This document shows, in pieces, positions 17,171 through 26,825 of a stretch of DNA of 64,000 bases. Both the position numbers and the translations under genes were made by a program. Below the pieces are notes generated by a model. The model was not told where the DNA came from. It saw nothing but the letters and a program-made list of their open reading frames with translations, and did not search any database. Source of the stretch: Pseudomonas monsensis (GTDB lineage Bacteria > Pseudomonadota > Gammaproteobacteria > Pseudomonadales > Pseudomonadaceae); contig NZ_CP077087.1 in NCBI RefSeq assembly GCF_014268495.2, positions 3,785,501 through 3,849,500 on the forward strand, read 5' to 3'. How positions within the stretch are numbered: the stretch's first letter is position 1; each line of letters begins with the position of its first letter.

Positions 17171-19375
17171 TCATCCAGTTAGACCTGCCACATTCGCCCG
17201 CGCCGAATGCAGCTTCTTGTAGCTCTCGATCAAACGCAAATGCCGATCCAGCCCTTCCAGCTTCATGCTGGTCGGCGTCAACCCGTAGAACCGCACGCTG
17301 CCGTTGACCGAACCAATCGCTGCGTCCATGCGCTCATCACCGAACATGCGGCGGAAGTTGGCTTCGTAGTCTTCCAGCTGCAGATCCTCGTCCAGTTCCA
17401 TCTCCAGCACGACGTTGACGGCTTGATAGAACAAGCCGCGTTCGACGGTGTTGTCGTTGTACTGCAGGAAGGCTTCGACCAGATCCTTGGCCTGTTCGAA
17501 CTTCTGCAGGGCGAGGTAGATCAGCAGGCGCAGTTCGAGGATGGTCAGTTTGCCCCACGGCGTGTTGTCGTCGAACTCGATGCCGATCAGGGTGGTGATG
17601 TCGGTGTAATCGTCCTGTTCGCTGTTTTCCAGGCCTTGGGCGAGGTTGCGCAGGCCGACTTTGCTCAGGTTGTGCAGGTTGAGGATGTCGGCGCGAAATT
17701 GCAGGGCTTTGTTGGTGTTGTCCCAGATCAGGTCTTCGACCGGGTAGATCTCCGAGTAGTCCGGCACCAGAATGCGGCAGGCCTTGGCACCGATGTGCTC
17801 GTAGACGGCCATGTAGACTTCCTTGCCCATGTCTTCGAGGATACCGAAGAGGGTCGCGGCTTCTTCGGCGTTGGTGTTTTCGCCATCGCCTGAGAAGTCC
17901 CACTCGACGAATTCGAAGTCCGGTTTAGCACTGAAGAAGCGCCACGACACCACACCGCTGGAGTCGATGAAGTGCTCGACGAAGTTGTTCGGCTCGGTCA
18001 CGGCCTGCCCGGAGAAGGTCGGCTGCGGCAAGTCGTTCAAACCTTCGAAACTGCGGCCCTGCAGCAACTCGGTCAGGCTGCGTTCCAGCGCCACTTCCAG
18101 GCTCGGATGCGCGCCGAACGAGGCAAACACGCCGCCGGTGCGCGGGTTCATCAGGGTCACGCACATCACCGGGAACTCACCGCCCAGCGACGCATCCTTG
18201 ACCAGCACCGGGAAGCCCTGCTCTTCCAGGCCCTTGATGCCGGCGAGGATGCTCGGGTATTTCTCCAGCACTTCCTGCGGCACATCCGGCAGGGCCATTT
18301 CGCCTTCAAGGATTTCGCGCTTGACCGCGCGCTCAAAGATTTCCGACAGGCACTGCACCTGTGCTTCGGCAAGGGTGTTGCCAGCGCTCATGCCGTTGCT
18401 GAGGTAGAGGTTTTCGATGAGGTTGGACGGGAAGTACACCACTTCATTGTCCGACTGACGCACAAACGGCAGCGAGCAGATGCCACGCTGGGTGTTGCCT
18501 GAGTTGGTGTCGTACAGGTGCGAACCGCGCAACTCGCCATCGCGGTTGTAAATCTTCAGGGTGTATTCGTCGAGGATTTCGGCCGGTAGCTCGTCTTGCG
18601 GGCCGGGCTTGAACCATTGCTCGTCCGGGTAATGCACGAACTCGGCATTGGCGATCTCTTCGCCCCAGAACTGGTCGTTGTAGAAGAAGTTGCAGTTCAA
18701 GCGCTCGATGAATTCGCCCAGTGCCGACGCCAGGGCGCCTTCCTTGGTCGCGCCCTTGCCGTTGGTGAAGCACATCGGCGAATGCGCATCGCGGATATGC
18801 AGCGACCAGACATTGGGCACGATGTTGCGCCACGAGGCGATTTCAATCTTCATGCCCAGGTCGGCGAGGATGCCCGACATGTTGGCGATGGTCTGTTCCA
18901 GCGGCAGGTCCTTGCCGGCAATGCAGGTGCCGGCCTCGGAGCCCGCATGCGGCATCAGCAAGGCCTGGGCATCGGCGTCGAGGTTTTCGACTTCCTCGAT
19001 CACGAACTCGGGGCCGGTCTGCACGACCTTCTTCACTGTGCAGCGGTCGATCGACCGCAGAATGCCCAGACGATCCTTCTCGGAGATGTCTGCCGGCAAC
19101 TCGACCTGGATCTTGAAGATCTGGTTGTAGCGGTTTTCCGGGTCGACGATGTTGTTCTGCGACAGGCGAATGTTTTCGGTGGGGATGTTGCGCGTGTCGC
19201 AGTACAACTTCACGAAGTAAGCCGCGCACAACGCCGACGACGCCAGAAAGTAGTCGAACGGCCCCGGTGCCGAGCCATCGCCCTTATAGCGAATGGGCTG
19301 ATCAGCGATCACCGTGAAGTCGTCGAACTTGGCTTCAAGTCGAAGGTTGTCGAGAAAATTGACCTTGATTTCCAT
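17171..19375 (-). CDS. ycaO: OsmC-YcaO fusion protein
   Basis: The 734-residue protein has an N-terminal OsmC-like domain (about 1-140, with candidate redox cysteines at 50 and 59 in S-S-A-L-C and K-L-Y-C) joined to a YcaO domain (about 165-570) and a helical C-terminal TPR-like tail. YcaO domains use ATP to activate amide backbones; the stand-alone E. coli protein helps RimO methylthiolate ribosomal protein S12. ATP-binding-type motifs such as G-E-F-I-E-R-L-N-C-N and E-I-F-E-R-A are present. No RiPP precursor or dehydrogenase is nearby, so a housekeeping YcaO role is more likely than peptide natural-product synthesis. Confidence 0.9.
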   Translation of the reverse strand: MEIKVNFLDNLRLEAKFDDFTVIADQPIRYKGDGSAPGPFDYFLASSALCAAYFVKLYCDTRNIPTENIRLSQNNIVDPENRYNQIFKIQVELPADISEKDRLGILRSIDRCTVKKVVQTGPEFVIEEVENLDADAQALLMPHAGSEAGTCIAGKDLPLEQTIANMSGILADLGMKIEIASWRNIVPNVWSLHIRDAHSPMCFTNGKGATKEGALASALGEFIERLNCNFFYNDQFWGEEIANAEFVHYPDEQWFKPGPQDELPAEILDEYTLKIYNRDGELRGSHLYDTNSGNTQRGICSLPFVRQSDNEVVYFPSNLIENLYLSNGMSAGNTLAEAQVQCLSEIFERAVKREILEGEMALPDVPQEVLEKYPSILAGIKGLEEQGFPVLVKDASLGGEFPVMCVTLMNPRTGGVFASFGAHPSLEVALERSLTELLQGRSFEGLNDLPQPTFSGQAVTEPNNFVEHFIDSSGVVSWRFFSAKPDFEFVEWDFSGDGENTNAEEAATLFGILEDMGKEVYMAVYEHIGAKACRILVPDYSEIYPVEDLIWDNTNKALQFRADILNLHNLSKVGLRNLAQGLENSEQDDYTDITTLIGIEFDDNTPWGKLTILELRLLIYLALQKFEQAKDLVEAFLQYNDNTVERGLFYQAVNVVLEMELDEDLQLEDYEANFRRMFGDERMDAAIGSVNGSVRFYGLTPTSMKLEGLDRHLRLIESYKKLHSARANVAGLTG

Positions 19376-19596
19376 GCGGGATTACCAGAATACGGCTAAA
19401 CGAATGGCCGCCATTATCCGGTTTTTACGCGGGAAGTCTTGTGCTTTCGGGAATCGCCGCTGATCGGCAAGCCGCTGTTGAAGAGGCAAATTGCGCCGTC
19501 TTCACTACGCTTTTGAGGACAGTGCGTAGAAGAGTCGGAACATTGCGTGCGCGCCATTGTTCTAGATTCAGAAGACTGCGGATCAAGGACGAGCAC

Positions 19597-22209
19597 ATGG
19601 ATATTTCCAGTTATGCGGCGCCCCTTCCACCCCGGCAAAACGCCGTGACCCGGCGCCTGGCCATCGCTGTCGGCGCGCTGTTCGTCGCCGGCGTGATCGC
19701 CGCGAGCGTTGCCTTGCTCGGCATCGCCAATCGTCTCGACACCGAAGAAATCAGCAAAACCCGGTTTTACTCGGCCCGCGCCCTGGAAAACCGCATGACC
19801 GCGTCGAAGAACTACATCTCCAGTTACGCCAACTGGACCACCGCCTATGAACATCTGAGCAACCCGGTGGATATCAACTGGGCGTTCACTGAGCAGAACG
19901 TCGGCAAAACCCTGTTCACCAATGACGGCTATGACGGCGTGTTCGTCCTCGACCGCGAGCGTACCCGGTATGCGGTGGTGCGCGGCCAATTGCTCGACAG
20001 CGACGTCTCCGAATTTCTGCAAATCCCCGCCGCAACGCTGGTCGAACAGGTGCAGGGCCAGAGCGACTTGAGCATTCCCGTCAGCGTTTACTCGTTGTTC
20101 GAAGGCTGGCCGGCGCTGGTGTCGGCGGCGGCGATCATTCCCAATGATGCGCGGCCGTTGGGCGATCCACGGAAAACCTCGGTGTTGGTGTTTGTCGACA
20201 AACTCACCCCGACCAAACTGCGCGCGCTCGGCAGCGGCTATGGCTTGAGCAATCTGACCCTCGCCCCGGATGAAACGCTGGCCCGCGACCGGCCCAGGGT
20301 GGCGCTGGACAACACCGGTTACAGCCTTATCGCCGATCTGGAGCAACCCGGTCAGCGCTTGTTGTGGTCATTGTTGCCCCCCCTCGGCGTAACCATGCTG
20401 GTGCTGATGCTGCTCACCGCGTATTTCTTTCGCCATGCGTTGCGCTCCTCGCAATATGTCGACCAAAGCTTTGCCGTGATGCAAGCCTCGAACCTCGCAC
20501 TGGAAAGCGCCAATCGCGGACTGGAAGCCAGTGAGGAACGTTTTCGGGCGGTGGCGGAAGCCGCGTCGGACTGGATCTGGGAAGTCGACCGGGCGCTGTC
20601 GCTGACTTATCTATCGGCGCGGTTCAGCGAAGTGACCGGTTATCCGCAGGATTTTTGGCTAGGCCAGGACATCGGCCAACTGCTGTTCTGCGACACCACT
20701 CCGCTGGAACTGTGGCTGCGGGCACTGACCGAGCAAACCAATACCAGCGACCTGCGTTGCACCTACCGCGATCACTCCGGCGAGCAACGTCATTGCCGAC
20801 TTTCCGCACGGCCGATCTTCGACCAGCACGCCGTTGTCGGGTATCGCGGCACTGCCAGTGACATCACTGACGAAGTGGCCGCCCATGCGCAGATCCAGCA
20901 CCTGTCCCTGCACGATGCGCTGACCGGCCTGCCCAACCGCAACAAACTGGCGCGCTATCTGGATGACGCGCTGCTGCTCAAGGAGCACGCCCCGGCCCTG
21001 TCGCTGCTGATGATCGACCTCGACAACTTCAAGCCGATCAACGATTCACTTGGTCATCCGGCGGGCGACGCCGTGCTGCAAGAGGTCGCCACGCGTCTGC
21101 GCGAAAGCACCCGCGACAATGACATCGTCGCAAGGCTCGGTGGCGACGAGTTCGTCGTGGTGCTCAACGGCATGGACAGCCACGCTGAAATCGACAAATT
21201 CTGCACGCGCCTGATCGGCAGCCTGCATCAACCGGTGGTCTTCGAGCACCATCCGCTGCACATCGGCGCCAGCATCGGCATCGCCCTCAGCCGTCGCCAC
21301 GGATACGTGCCCGGCGACCTGATCCGCTACGCCGACATCGCTCTGTATCAGGCCAAGTCCGAGGGCAAGAACACCTGGTGTTATTTCGAAGCGCACATGA
21401 GCGACCAGATCCAGACCCGCCGGCAAATGGAAAATGACCTGCGCCATGCGCTCAAACACAACGAGTTCGTCCTGCACTATCAGCCGCGCTACAAGGTCGA
21501 CGGCAAGCAGATCGTCTCGGTCGAGGCACTGGTGCGCTGGCAGCACCCGACTCAGGGGTTGCTCGGACCGGATGTGTTTATTGCCCTGGCGGAACAGACC
21601 GATCTGATCGTCCCGCTTGGCCGCTGGGTCTTGCGCGAAGCCTGCGAAACCGCGCTGGCCTGGCCGCCGGACATTCTGCTGTCGGTCAACCTGTCGCCGG
21701 CGCAATTTGCCGTCAGCGACGTGGTCGAGGATGTCCGCGAAATACTGGTCGAAACCCGCTTCCCGGCCAGTCGCCTGGAACTGGAGATCACCGAAAACGT
21801 GATGCTCAACGACACCGACTGCGCGTTGACCACCATGAATGCGCTCAAGGAACTGGGCGTGCGCCTGAACATGGACGATTTCGGCACCGGCTACTCATCC
21901 CTCGGCTATCTGCGCGCCTATCCGTTCGACGGAATCAAGATCGACAAGCGTTTCATTGCCTCGATCAGCAGCGGTGCCAACGATCGCGCAGTGGTACAGG
22001 CGATCATCGGCCTGGGCAAAGCCATGGGCCTGACGGTGACCGCCGAAGGCGTCGAGACCGAGGAACAACTGGCGATACTCGGCAAGGATCAATGCAATGA
22101 AGTGCAGGGTTACTTCATGAGCCGGCCGATCGACAAAGTGGCGTTTGCGCAGCTGTTGCAAATGTCCAGAACAGACCAGCCAGCCCACAAAAAAGGCCGC
22201 GTCACCTGA
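19597..22209 (+). CDS. CHASE4-PAS-GGDEF-EAL c-di-GMP enzyme
   Basis: The ATG at 19597 follows AAGGACGAGC; the open frame extends 52 codons further upstream without signs of coding. The 870-residue product has a membrane helix (about 22-42), a periplasmic CHASE4-like sensor with N-Y-I-S-S-Y-A-N-W-T, a second helix near 265, a PAS domain (about 310-430), a GGDEF domain and an EAL domain. GGDEF is intact and preceded by an R-D-N-D I-site. EAL motifs E-A-L-V-R-W, I-T-E-N, D-D-F-G-T-G-Y and A-E-G-V-E-T are intact. Both synthesis and hydrolysis are therefore possible. Confidence 0.92.
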   Translation: MDISSYAAPLPPRQNAVTRRLAIAVGALFVAGVIAASVALLGIANRLDTEEISKTRFYSARALENRMTASKNYISSYANWTTAYEHLSNPVDINWAFTEQNVGKTLFTNDGYDGVFVLDRERTRYAVVRGQLLDSDVSEFLQIPAATLVEQVQGQSDLSIPVSVYSLFEGWPALVSAAAIIPNDARPLGDPRKTSVLVFVDKLTPTKLRALGSGYGLSNLTLAPDETLARDRPRVALDNTGYSLIADLEQPGQRLLWSLLPPLGVTMLVLMLLTAYFFRHALRSSQYVDQSFAVMQASNLALESANRGLEASEERFRAVAEAASDWIWEVDRALSLTYLSARFSEVTGYPQDFWLGQDIGQLLFCDTTPLELWLRALTEQTNTSDLRCTYRDHSGEQRHCRLSARPIFDQHAVVGYRGTASDITDEVAAHAQIQHLSLHDALTGLPNRNKLARYLDDALLLKEHAPALSLLMIDLDNFKPINDSLGHPAGDAVLQEVATRLRESTRDNDIVARLGGDEFVVVLNGMDSHAEIDKFCTRLIGSLHQPVVFEHHPLHIGASIGIALSRRHGYVPGDLIRYADIALYQAKSEGKNTWCYFEAHMSDQIQTRRQMENDLRHALKHNEFVLHYQPRYKVDGKQIVSVEALVRWQHPTQGLLGPDVFIALAEQTDLIVPLGRWVLREACETALAWPPDILLSVNLSPAQFAVSDVVEDVREILVETRFPASRLELEITENVMLNDTDCALTTMNALKELGVRLNMDDFGTGYSSLGYLRAYPFDGIKIDKRFIASISSGANDRAVVQAIIGLGKAMGLTVTAEGVETEEQLAILGKDQCNEVQGYFMSRPIDKVAFAQLLQMSRTDQPAHKKGRVT

Positions 22210-22259
22210 GCGGCCACTCACTGTGTCTGTCGAATAACGCAGACCCTGCAGGTGTGCGC

Positions 22260-22475
22260 TCAACCCTCTGTGCGCGGCGTATTGCGAGTGAACACGCTAC
22301 CGGCATCACGCACCAGTTGCCGCCACTCGGCACTGGTGATCAGGCCCTGCTCCTCCATTTCATCGGCTGCCTTGAGCAACTCGTCGTACTGCTGCTCCGG
22401 GTCGAGGCGCATTTGCGCCTGTGTCGCCAGTTTGCGCCATGCCGCGAGGGATGCCTGTTTTTGCTGATTGAACAT
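22260..22475 (-). CDS. Small conserved helical protein
   Basis: The ATG at 22475 gives 71 residues: F-N-Q-Q-K-Q-A at the start, then a charged helical body with D-P-E-Q-Q-Y-D-E-L-L-K-A-A-D-E-M-E-E-Q-G and R-Q-L-V-R-D-A-G. GAGAA lies about nine bases upstream. No signal peptide or known domain is seen. The strongly amphipathic composition and good codon use support a real cytosolic protein. It is convergent with the c-di-GMP enzyme, 50 bases apart. Confidence 0.65.
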   Translation of the reverse strand: MFNQQKQASLAAWRKLATQAQMRLDPEQQYDELLKAADEMEEQGLITSAEWRQLVRDAGSVFTRNTPRTEG

Positions 22476-22738
22476 AAACGTGTTCTCGTGAAGGACTCCC
22501 TTGGTAGAAAGACGCGAGATCACCGAGGTTCAGCGCGGGCGACGGATGGAAGCGCTGCCGGACAAATTCTCTGCGCCACGCGCTTCAAGCAACATCGCGC
22601 CCGAGGGTTTTGAAGTCTTTGTGGCGAATTCCGCCTACCGACTGATTACAGGCAATTGGCCAATCCATGTGATCCGATGCGAGAATCTGCCGGATCCTGC
22701 CATGCGGCAAAATCATCACGATGACGCAAGGAACGCCT

Positions 22739-23572
22739 GTGCATTTTTTTAAAAAACTCTTCGCCTCACGGAAAACACCGGTCACTGAATCTGCTCCAGC
22801 ACTGGAACATACAGAGGAACCCTACGAAACCTTCTCTTATGACGACCTGAGCGAGGCAGAAAAGGCCAACCTGGCCCTGCGAGAGGCCAGTCAGAAATGC
22901 CTGGACCGGCACTGGAACAGCGTCGGCGTCAGTGAAAGCGATGTCCTGGGCTACGCGATCAGCCCGAGTTTGATGGGCGGCCCGGACTGGCCATCGACCC
23001 GTCAGGCGTATCGTGTGGTGCGTCGTGCCGATTCGATCATCCTCGCTACCGAAGGCATGTCGGACCCGTTCGACGGTGTCGAAGGCCTGGGCAACGGTTT
23101 TGAAATGGAATTGTTCATCGAAACCGCAGATATTCCCGAACATGCGCGCGGTGCCACGGGCGACGTTTATCCACTGACACGCAGCTGGGCTTTCGAATTG
23201 TTGAAACACCTGGCCAGAGAAGTGGCGCACGCCGGTGGACTTACCCACCGGCTGGAGAAATACGGCTCGATGTCATTCGAAATTCCGGGCTTCAGTCAAT
23301 CGGACTACATGTGCGATCAGTTGCCAGCCCGCTTCGTCACCGAGGACGACATGACCGGCATGCTGCTCGGCGCGCCGCAAGCGGATTTCTCCACACAAAT
23401 CGATGACATGCCGTTATCGCCCGTCAAGCTGGTCAGTGTGATGTTGATCACCGCCGCGGAGCTGGAGTACATCCGGGCGGGCGGACAAAATGCTCGCAAT
23501 GACCTGATCGACCGATTGAAGGCGGCGGGCATCGGACACGTCAGCAGCCTGACCCGCGCCAGCGTTGTCTGA
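22739..23572 (+). CDS. SUFU (suppressor-of-fused) domain protein
   Basis: A GTG at 22739 is preferred because AAGGA lies 7-8 bases upstream, while the ATG at 22721 has no ribosome-binding site. The 277-residue protein has a charged N-terminal 35 residues and then a SUFU-type domain with A-I-S-P-S-L-M-G-G-P-D-W-P, G-L-G-N-G-F-E-M-E-L-F-I and L-V-S-V-M-L-I-T blocks. Bacterial SUFU proteins often act as immunity proteins or as uncharacterised cytosolic proteins. No toxin is adjacent, so an immunity role is not supported here. Confidence 0.8.
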   Translation: MHFFKKLFASRKTPVTESAPALEHTEEPYETFSYDDLSEAEKANLALREASQKCLDRHWNSVGVSESDVLGYAISPSLMGGPDWPSTRQAYRVVRRADSIILATEGMSDPFDGVEGLGNGFEMELFIETADIPEHARGATGDVYPLTRSWAFELLKHLAREVAHAGGLTHRLEKYGSMSFEIPGFSQSDYMCDQLPARFVTEDDMTGMLLGAPQADFSTQIDDMPLSPVKLVSVMLITAAELEYIRAGGQNARNDLIDRLKAAGIGHVSSLTRASVV

Positions 23573-23611
23573 GCCAATGCGCCACTTGACCGCCGGCAAG
23601 TGGCCTCCCTC

Positions 23612-24427
23612 TCAGTAGGGTTCTGCGACCCGCCGGTATGGATAGTTCGGTTCTTCGTAGTTGCCCGGTTTCTGCCGTTTGGGCAGCGTCACCTTCTCGC
23701 GCTTCACGTCTTCATACGGAATGCGACTGAGCAGATCGGTGATGATGTTCAGGCGTGCCCGGCGCTTGTCGTTGGAATCGGCGACCAGCCACGGTGCGTG
23801 TTCGGTGTCGGAGCGCTTGAACATTTCGTCCCGCGCTCGTGAGTAGTCGTACCAGCGGCTGTAGGACTTGAGATCCATTGGGGTCAGTTTCCAGATCTTG
23901 CGCCCGTCGTTGATCCGCGCCTCAAGCCGGCGGGTCTGTTCTTCGGGGCTGACTTCCAGCCAGTACTTGAGCAGGATCACGCCAGACTGGACGATCGTGT
24001 GCTCCACCCACGGGATGGAGTTGAGGAACTTGTCGGCCTGTTCCTCGGTGCAGAAACCCATTACCCGCTCGACGCCGGCGCGGTTGTACCAGCTGCGATC
24101 AAAAATCACCACTTCGCCACCCGCCGGTAAATGCGGCAGGTAACGCTGCACGTGCATCTGGCTCTTTTCACGGTCGGTCGGCGCGGGCAGCGCCACCACA
24201 CGAAAGACCCGCGGGCTGACGCGCTCGGTGATCGCCTTGATCACCCCGCCCTTGCCGGCGCCGTCGCGGCCTTCAAACACGATGCAGACCTTGGCGCCGC
24301 TGGCAATGACCCACTCCTGCAACTTGACCAGTTCGACGTGCAGCTTGCGCAACTGCGCAAGGTAGTCCTTGTTGTTCAACTTCGGACGTTCAGATGCCTT
24401 GGCGGCCTTCTTTTTGTCTTTTGCCAT
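23612..24427 (-). CDS. ppk2: Polyphosphate kinase 2
   Basis: The ATG at 24427 follows GAGGGCTCGG at proper spacing and gives 271 residues with a lysine-rich start. Walker A is G-R-D-G-A-G-K-G-G (about 53-61), Walker B is V-I-F-D-R-S-W-Y-N-R-A-G, and the lid region has K-Y-W-L-E-V-S and R-W-Y-D-Y-S-R-A-R. These are hallmarks of one-domain PPK2 enzymes, which use polyphosphate to phosphorylate nucleoside diphosphates (class I) reversibly. The nucleotide preference cannot be read by eye. Confidence 0.94.
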   Translation of the reverse strand: MAKDKKKAAKASERPKLNNKDYLAQLRKLHVELVKLQEWVIASGAKVCIVFEGRDGAGKGGVIKAITERVSPRVFRVVALPAPTDREKSQMHVQRYLPHLPAGGEVVIFDRSWYNRAGVERVMGFCTEEQADKFLNSIPWVEHTIVQSGVILLKYWLEVSPEEQTRRLEARINDGRKIWKLTPMDLKSYSRWYDYSRARDEMFKRSDTEHAPWLVADSNDKRRARLNIITDLLSRIPYEDVKREKVTLPKRQKPGNYEEPNYPYRRVAEPY

Positions 24428-24615
24428 GACCGAGCCCTCATGAAACACGACCGCAATGAAATGTTGATTGACCGGGCAATCCAGACACGTGAGGTTAGTT
24501 CATGACCGGCCGTTTGCCATGGCCTGGCAAAAAAGCACAGTCGCCATGTGTTTCCCTGGATCTTTCTTGCGTCGCACTGTTCATTGCCCGTTCCCCTCTG
24601 CCTGGAGTTTTCTCG

Positions 24616-26742
24616 ATGTCCGCGTCCAAATCCCTGCCCGCCGCCCTGCTGGGCCTCGCCCTCGCCTGCCCGGCACTGGCCGAGACTCAAGGTCTGGAAC
24701 TGGGGCAAGTGCTGATTTCGGCGCAGGATCAAAACGCTGCGGACGCTTCGATTGAAGAGGCCAGGGCCCGCCTCGAACAGGTGCCCGGCGGCACCAATGT
24801 GGTCGACATGCGCCAGCCCTTGCAGGGTCGCGTGGCGAGCAACCAGGATGTGCTGGCGTATCAGCCGGGTGTGTATGCGCAGTCGGCGGGCAACGAAGGC
24901 GTGAAGATTTCCATCCGCGGTTCGGGCATCAACCGGGCGCCGGGCGCACACGCGTCGGGGCTGTACACGATGCTCGACGGCTTGCCGCTGACGGGCCCCG
25001 GTGGCACGCCTTACGAATTGCTCGAACCGCTGTGGGTCGATCACGTTGAAGTGTTGCGCGGTGCCAACGGCTTTGACCGGGGCTCTCTGGCGCTGGGCGG
25101 CGCCATCGACTACGTCAGCCACACCGGCTACGACGCGCCGAAGCTGCAAGTGCGCTACGCCACCGGCAGCCACGGCTATCAGCAGCGCCAGGTCAGCTCC
25201 GGGCAAGTGCTGGGCGATTTCGATTACTACGTGTCGCTGACCGATGCCAACGCCGACGGCTATCAGGATCACACCGCCAGCGAGAGCAAAGGCGTAATCG
25301 CCAACTTCGGTTATCGCTTCAATCCGAACCTGGAAACGCGCTTCTACATCCGTTACCGCGAAACCGACAACGACCTCGCCGGCCGTGTGACCAAGCACTC
25401 CATCGAACACTCGCCTCGCGCGGCCAATCCGTCCTATGTGGCGCGTGACGACAGCCGCAAGCAGCCGGGCAGCACCTTCATCGGCAACAAGACCACCTAC
25501 TACATCGACGACGATTCGAGCATTCAGACCGGCCTCGTCTACCACGATTACCCGATGGATCTGCGCGAAGGCCCGAACCGCTTGAAAGTCGCCTATACCG
25601 ACGTCAGCGGCACGTTCGACTACAAACGCCGTGACACGATTTTCGGCATGGAAAGCCGCAGCACCGTTGGCCTGCGCGTGACCAAACACCTGCCCAATGA
25701 CGGCGCCAGCGAACTGGTGCGCATACCGACTGGAAACACCGCCGGTTACGCACCGGGCACACACATGCGCAACTTCACCTATCAAGGTTCGGACACCGTT
25801 CTGCACGCCGGCAACGACCTGGAAATCGCCGATGACCTGTGGCTGACCACTGGCCTCGCGGCAATCTACACCCGCCGCGAAAGCGCCGTGACCCTGCCGC
25901 AAAGCGGCGGCAAAACCAGCATGAACGACTGGGATTACGCGCCGCGCATCGGCCTGCGCTATCAGGTCACGCCGGACTTGCAACTGTTCGGCAACCTCAG
26001 CCGCTCGGTCGAAGCGCCGCACCCGTGGTCGCTGATCTACAGCTCCAATGTACGTTTCCCGTTTGATAGCGGCGCGGCGACCGGCACGCAAAAAGACCCG
26101 ATCAAGCTGCAAAACCAGACCGCTACCACCCTTGAACTGGGCGGACGTGGCGAGAGTGCCGCCGGTGAGTGGAGTCTGGCGTGGTACTACGCGCAAGTGC
26201 GCCACGAATTGCTGTCGGTATTGCCGGACGCCAACGCCGTCACGCCTTACGAACTCAATGCCAGCCCTACCGTTCACCAAGGGGTCGAGGCAAGCCTGAA
26301 CAGCAAACTCTGGTCCGCCGCTGATGGTCGCCGGTTGAGCCTGCGCCAGGCCTACACCTTCAGCGACTTCCACTATCGCGATGATGATCGCTTCGGCGAC
26401 AACCGCTTGCCGGGGCTGCCAATGCACTACTACCAGGGTGAGTTGCGCTATGACTGGCCACAGGGCTTCTTCGCGGCGCTCAATACGCAACTGGTATCGA
26501 AAGTCGCCGTGGATTACGCCAACAGTTACTACGCCGATCCCTATGCGCTGTTCGGCGCAACGCTGGGCTATAACGCGCCCAAGGGCGACTGGCAGACGTG
26601 GCTGGACATGCGCAATCTGACCAACCAACACTACGCCGCTACAGTTACGCCGGGATATGACGATAAAGGACTGGACGCCGCGCGTTCGACACCGGGTGAA
26701 GGCATGGGGGTTTACCTCGGCGTGTCGTGGAATCTGCTCTGA
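24616..26742 (+). CDS. TonB-dependent outer-membrane receptor
   Basis: The ATG at 24616 gives 708 residues with a signal peptide ending at P-A-L-A-E. A plug domain follows (about 30-160), with I-S-I-R-G-S-G-I-N and V-E-V-L-R-G-A-N-G-F. A 22-strand barrel ends in a V-S-W-N-L-L tail. No N-terminal signalling domain is present, so transcriptional surface signalling is unlikely. The barrel style and the short plug are closest, in my judgement, to the FecA/YncD (PqqU) side of the family, so a small chelate or PQQ-like ligand is possible; siderophore class is undetermined. There is no adjacent ABC transporter or sigma factor. The 38 codons upstream of the chosen ATG lack a signal peptide. Confidence 0.88.
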   Translation: MSASKSLPAALLGLALACPALAETQGLELGQVLISAQDQNAADASIEEARARLEQVPGGTNVVDMRQPLQGRVASNQDVLAYQPGVYAQSAGNEGVKISIRGSGINRAPGAHASGLYTMLDGLPLTGPGGTPYELLEPLWVDHVEVLRGANGFDRGSLALGGAIDYVSHTGYDAPKLQVRYATGSHGYQQRQVSSGQVLGDFDYYVSLTDANADGYQDHTASESKGVIANFGYRFNPNLETRFYIRYRETDNDLAGRVTKHSIEHSPRAANPSYVARDDSRKQPGSTFIGNKTTYYIDDDSSIQTGLVYHDYPMDLREGPNRLKVAYTDVSGTFDYKRRDTIFGMESRSTVGLRVTKHLPNDGASELVRIPTGNTAGYAPGTHMRNFTYQGSDTVLHAGNDLEIADDLWLTTGLAAIYTRRESAVTLPQSGGKTSMNDWDYAPRIGLRYQVTPDLQLFGNLSRSVEAPHPWSLIYSSNVRFPFDSGAATGTQKDPIKLQNQTATTLELGGRGESAAGEWSLAWYYAQVRHELLSVLPDANAVTPYELNASPTVHQGVEASLNSKLWSAADGRRLSLRQAYTFSDFHYRDDDRFGDNRLPGLPMHYYQGELRYDWPQGFFAALNTQLVSKVAVDYANSYYADPYALFGATLGYNAPKGDWQTWLDMRNLTNQHYAATVTPGYDDKGLDAARSTPGEGMGVYLGVSWNLL

Positions 26743-26825
26743 CCCACCGGCAAGCTCTGCGTAACGCTGCGTTCCTTTGGCTTGCTCTTTGCCGATCATT
26801 TTTCAGAGAGTCACGGACAGACATC

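Noticed and set aside
24376..26799. 807-codon minus-strand open frame
   Set aside because: It is fully antisense to the TonB receptor, which has clear plug and barrel motifs; the minus frame has none.
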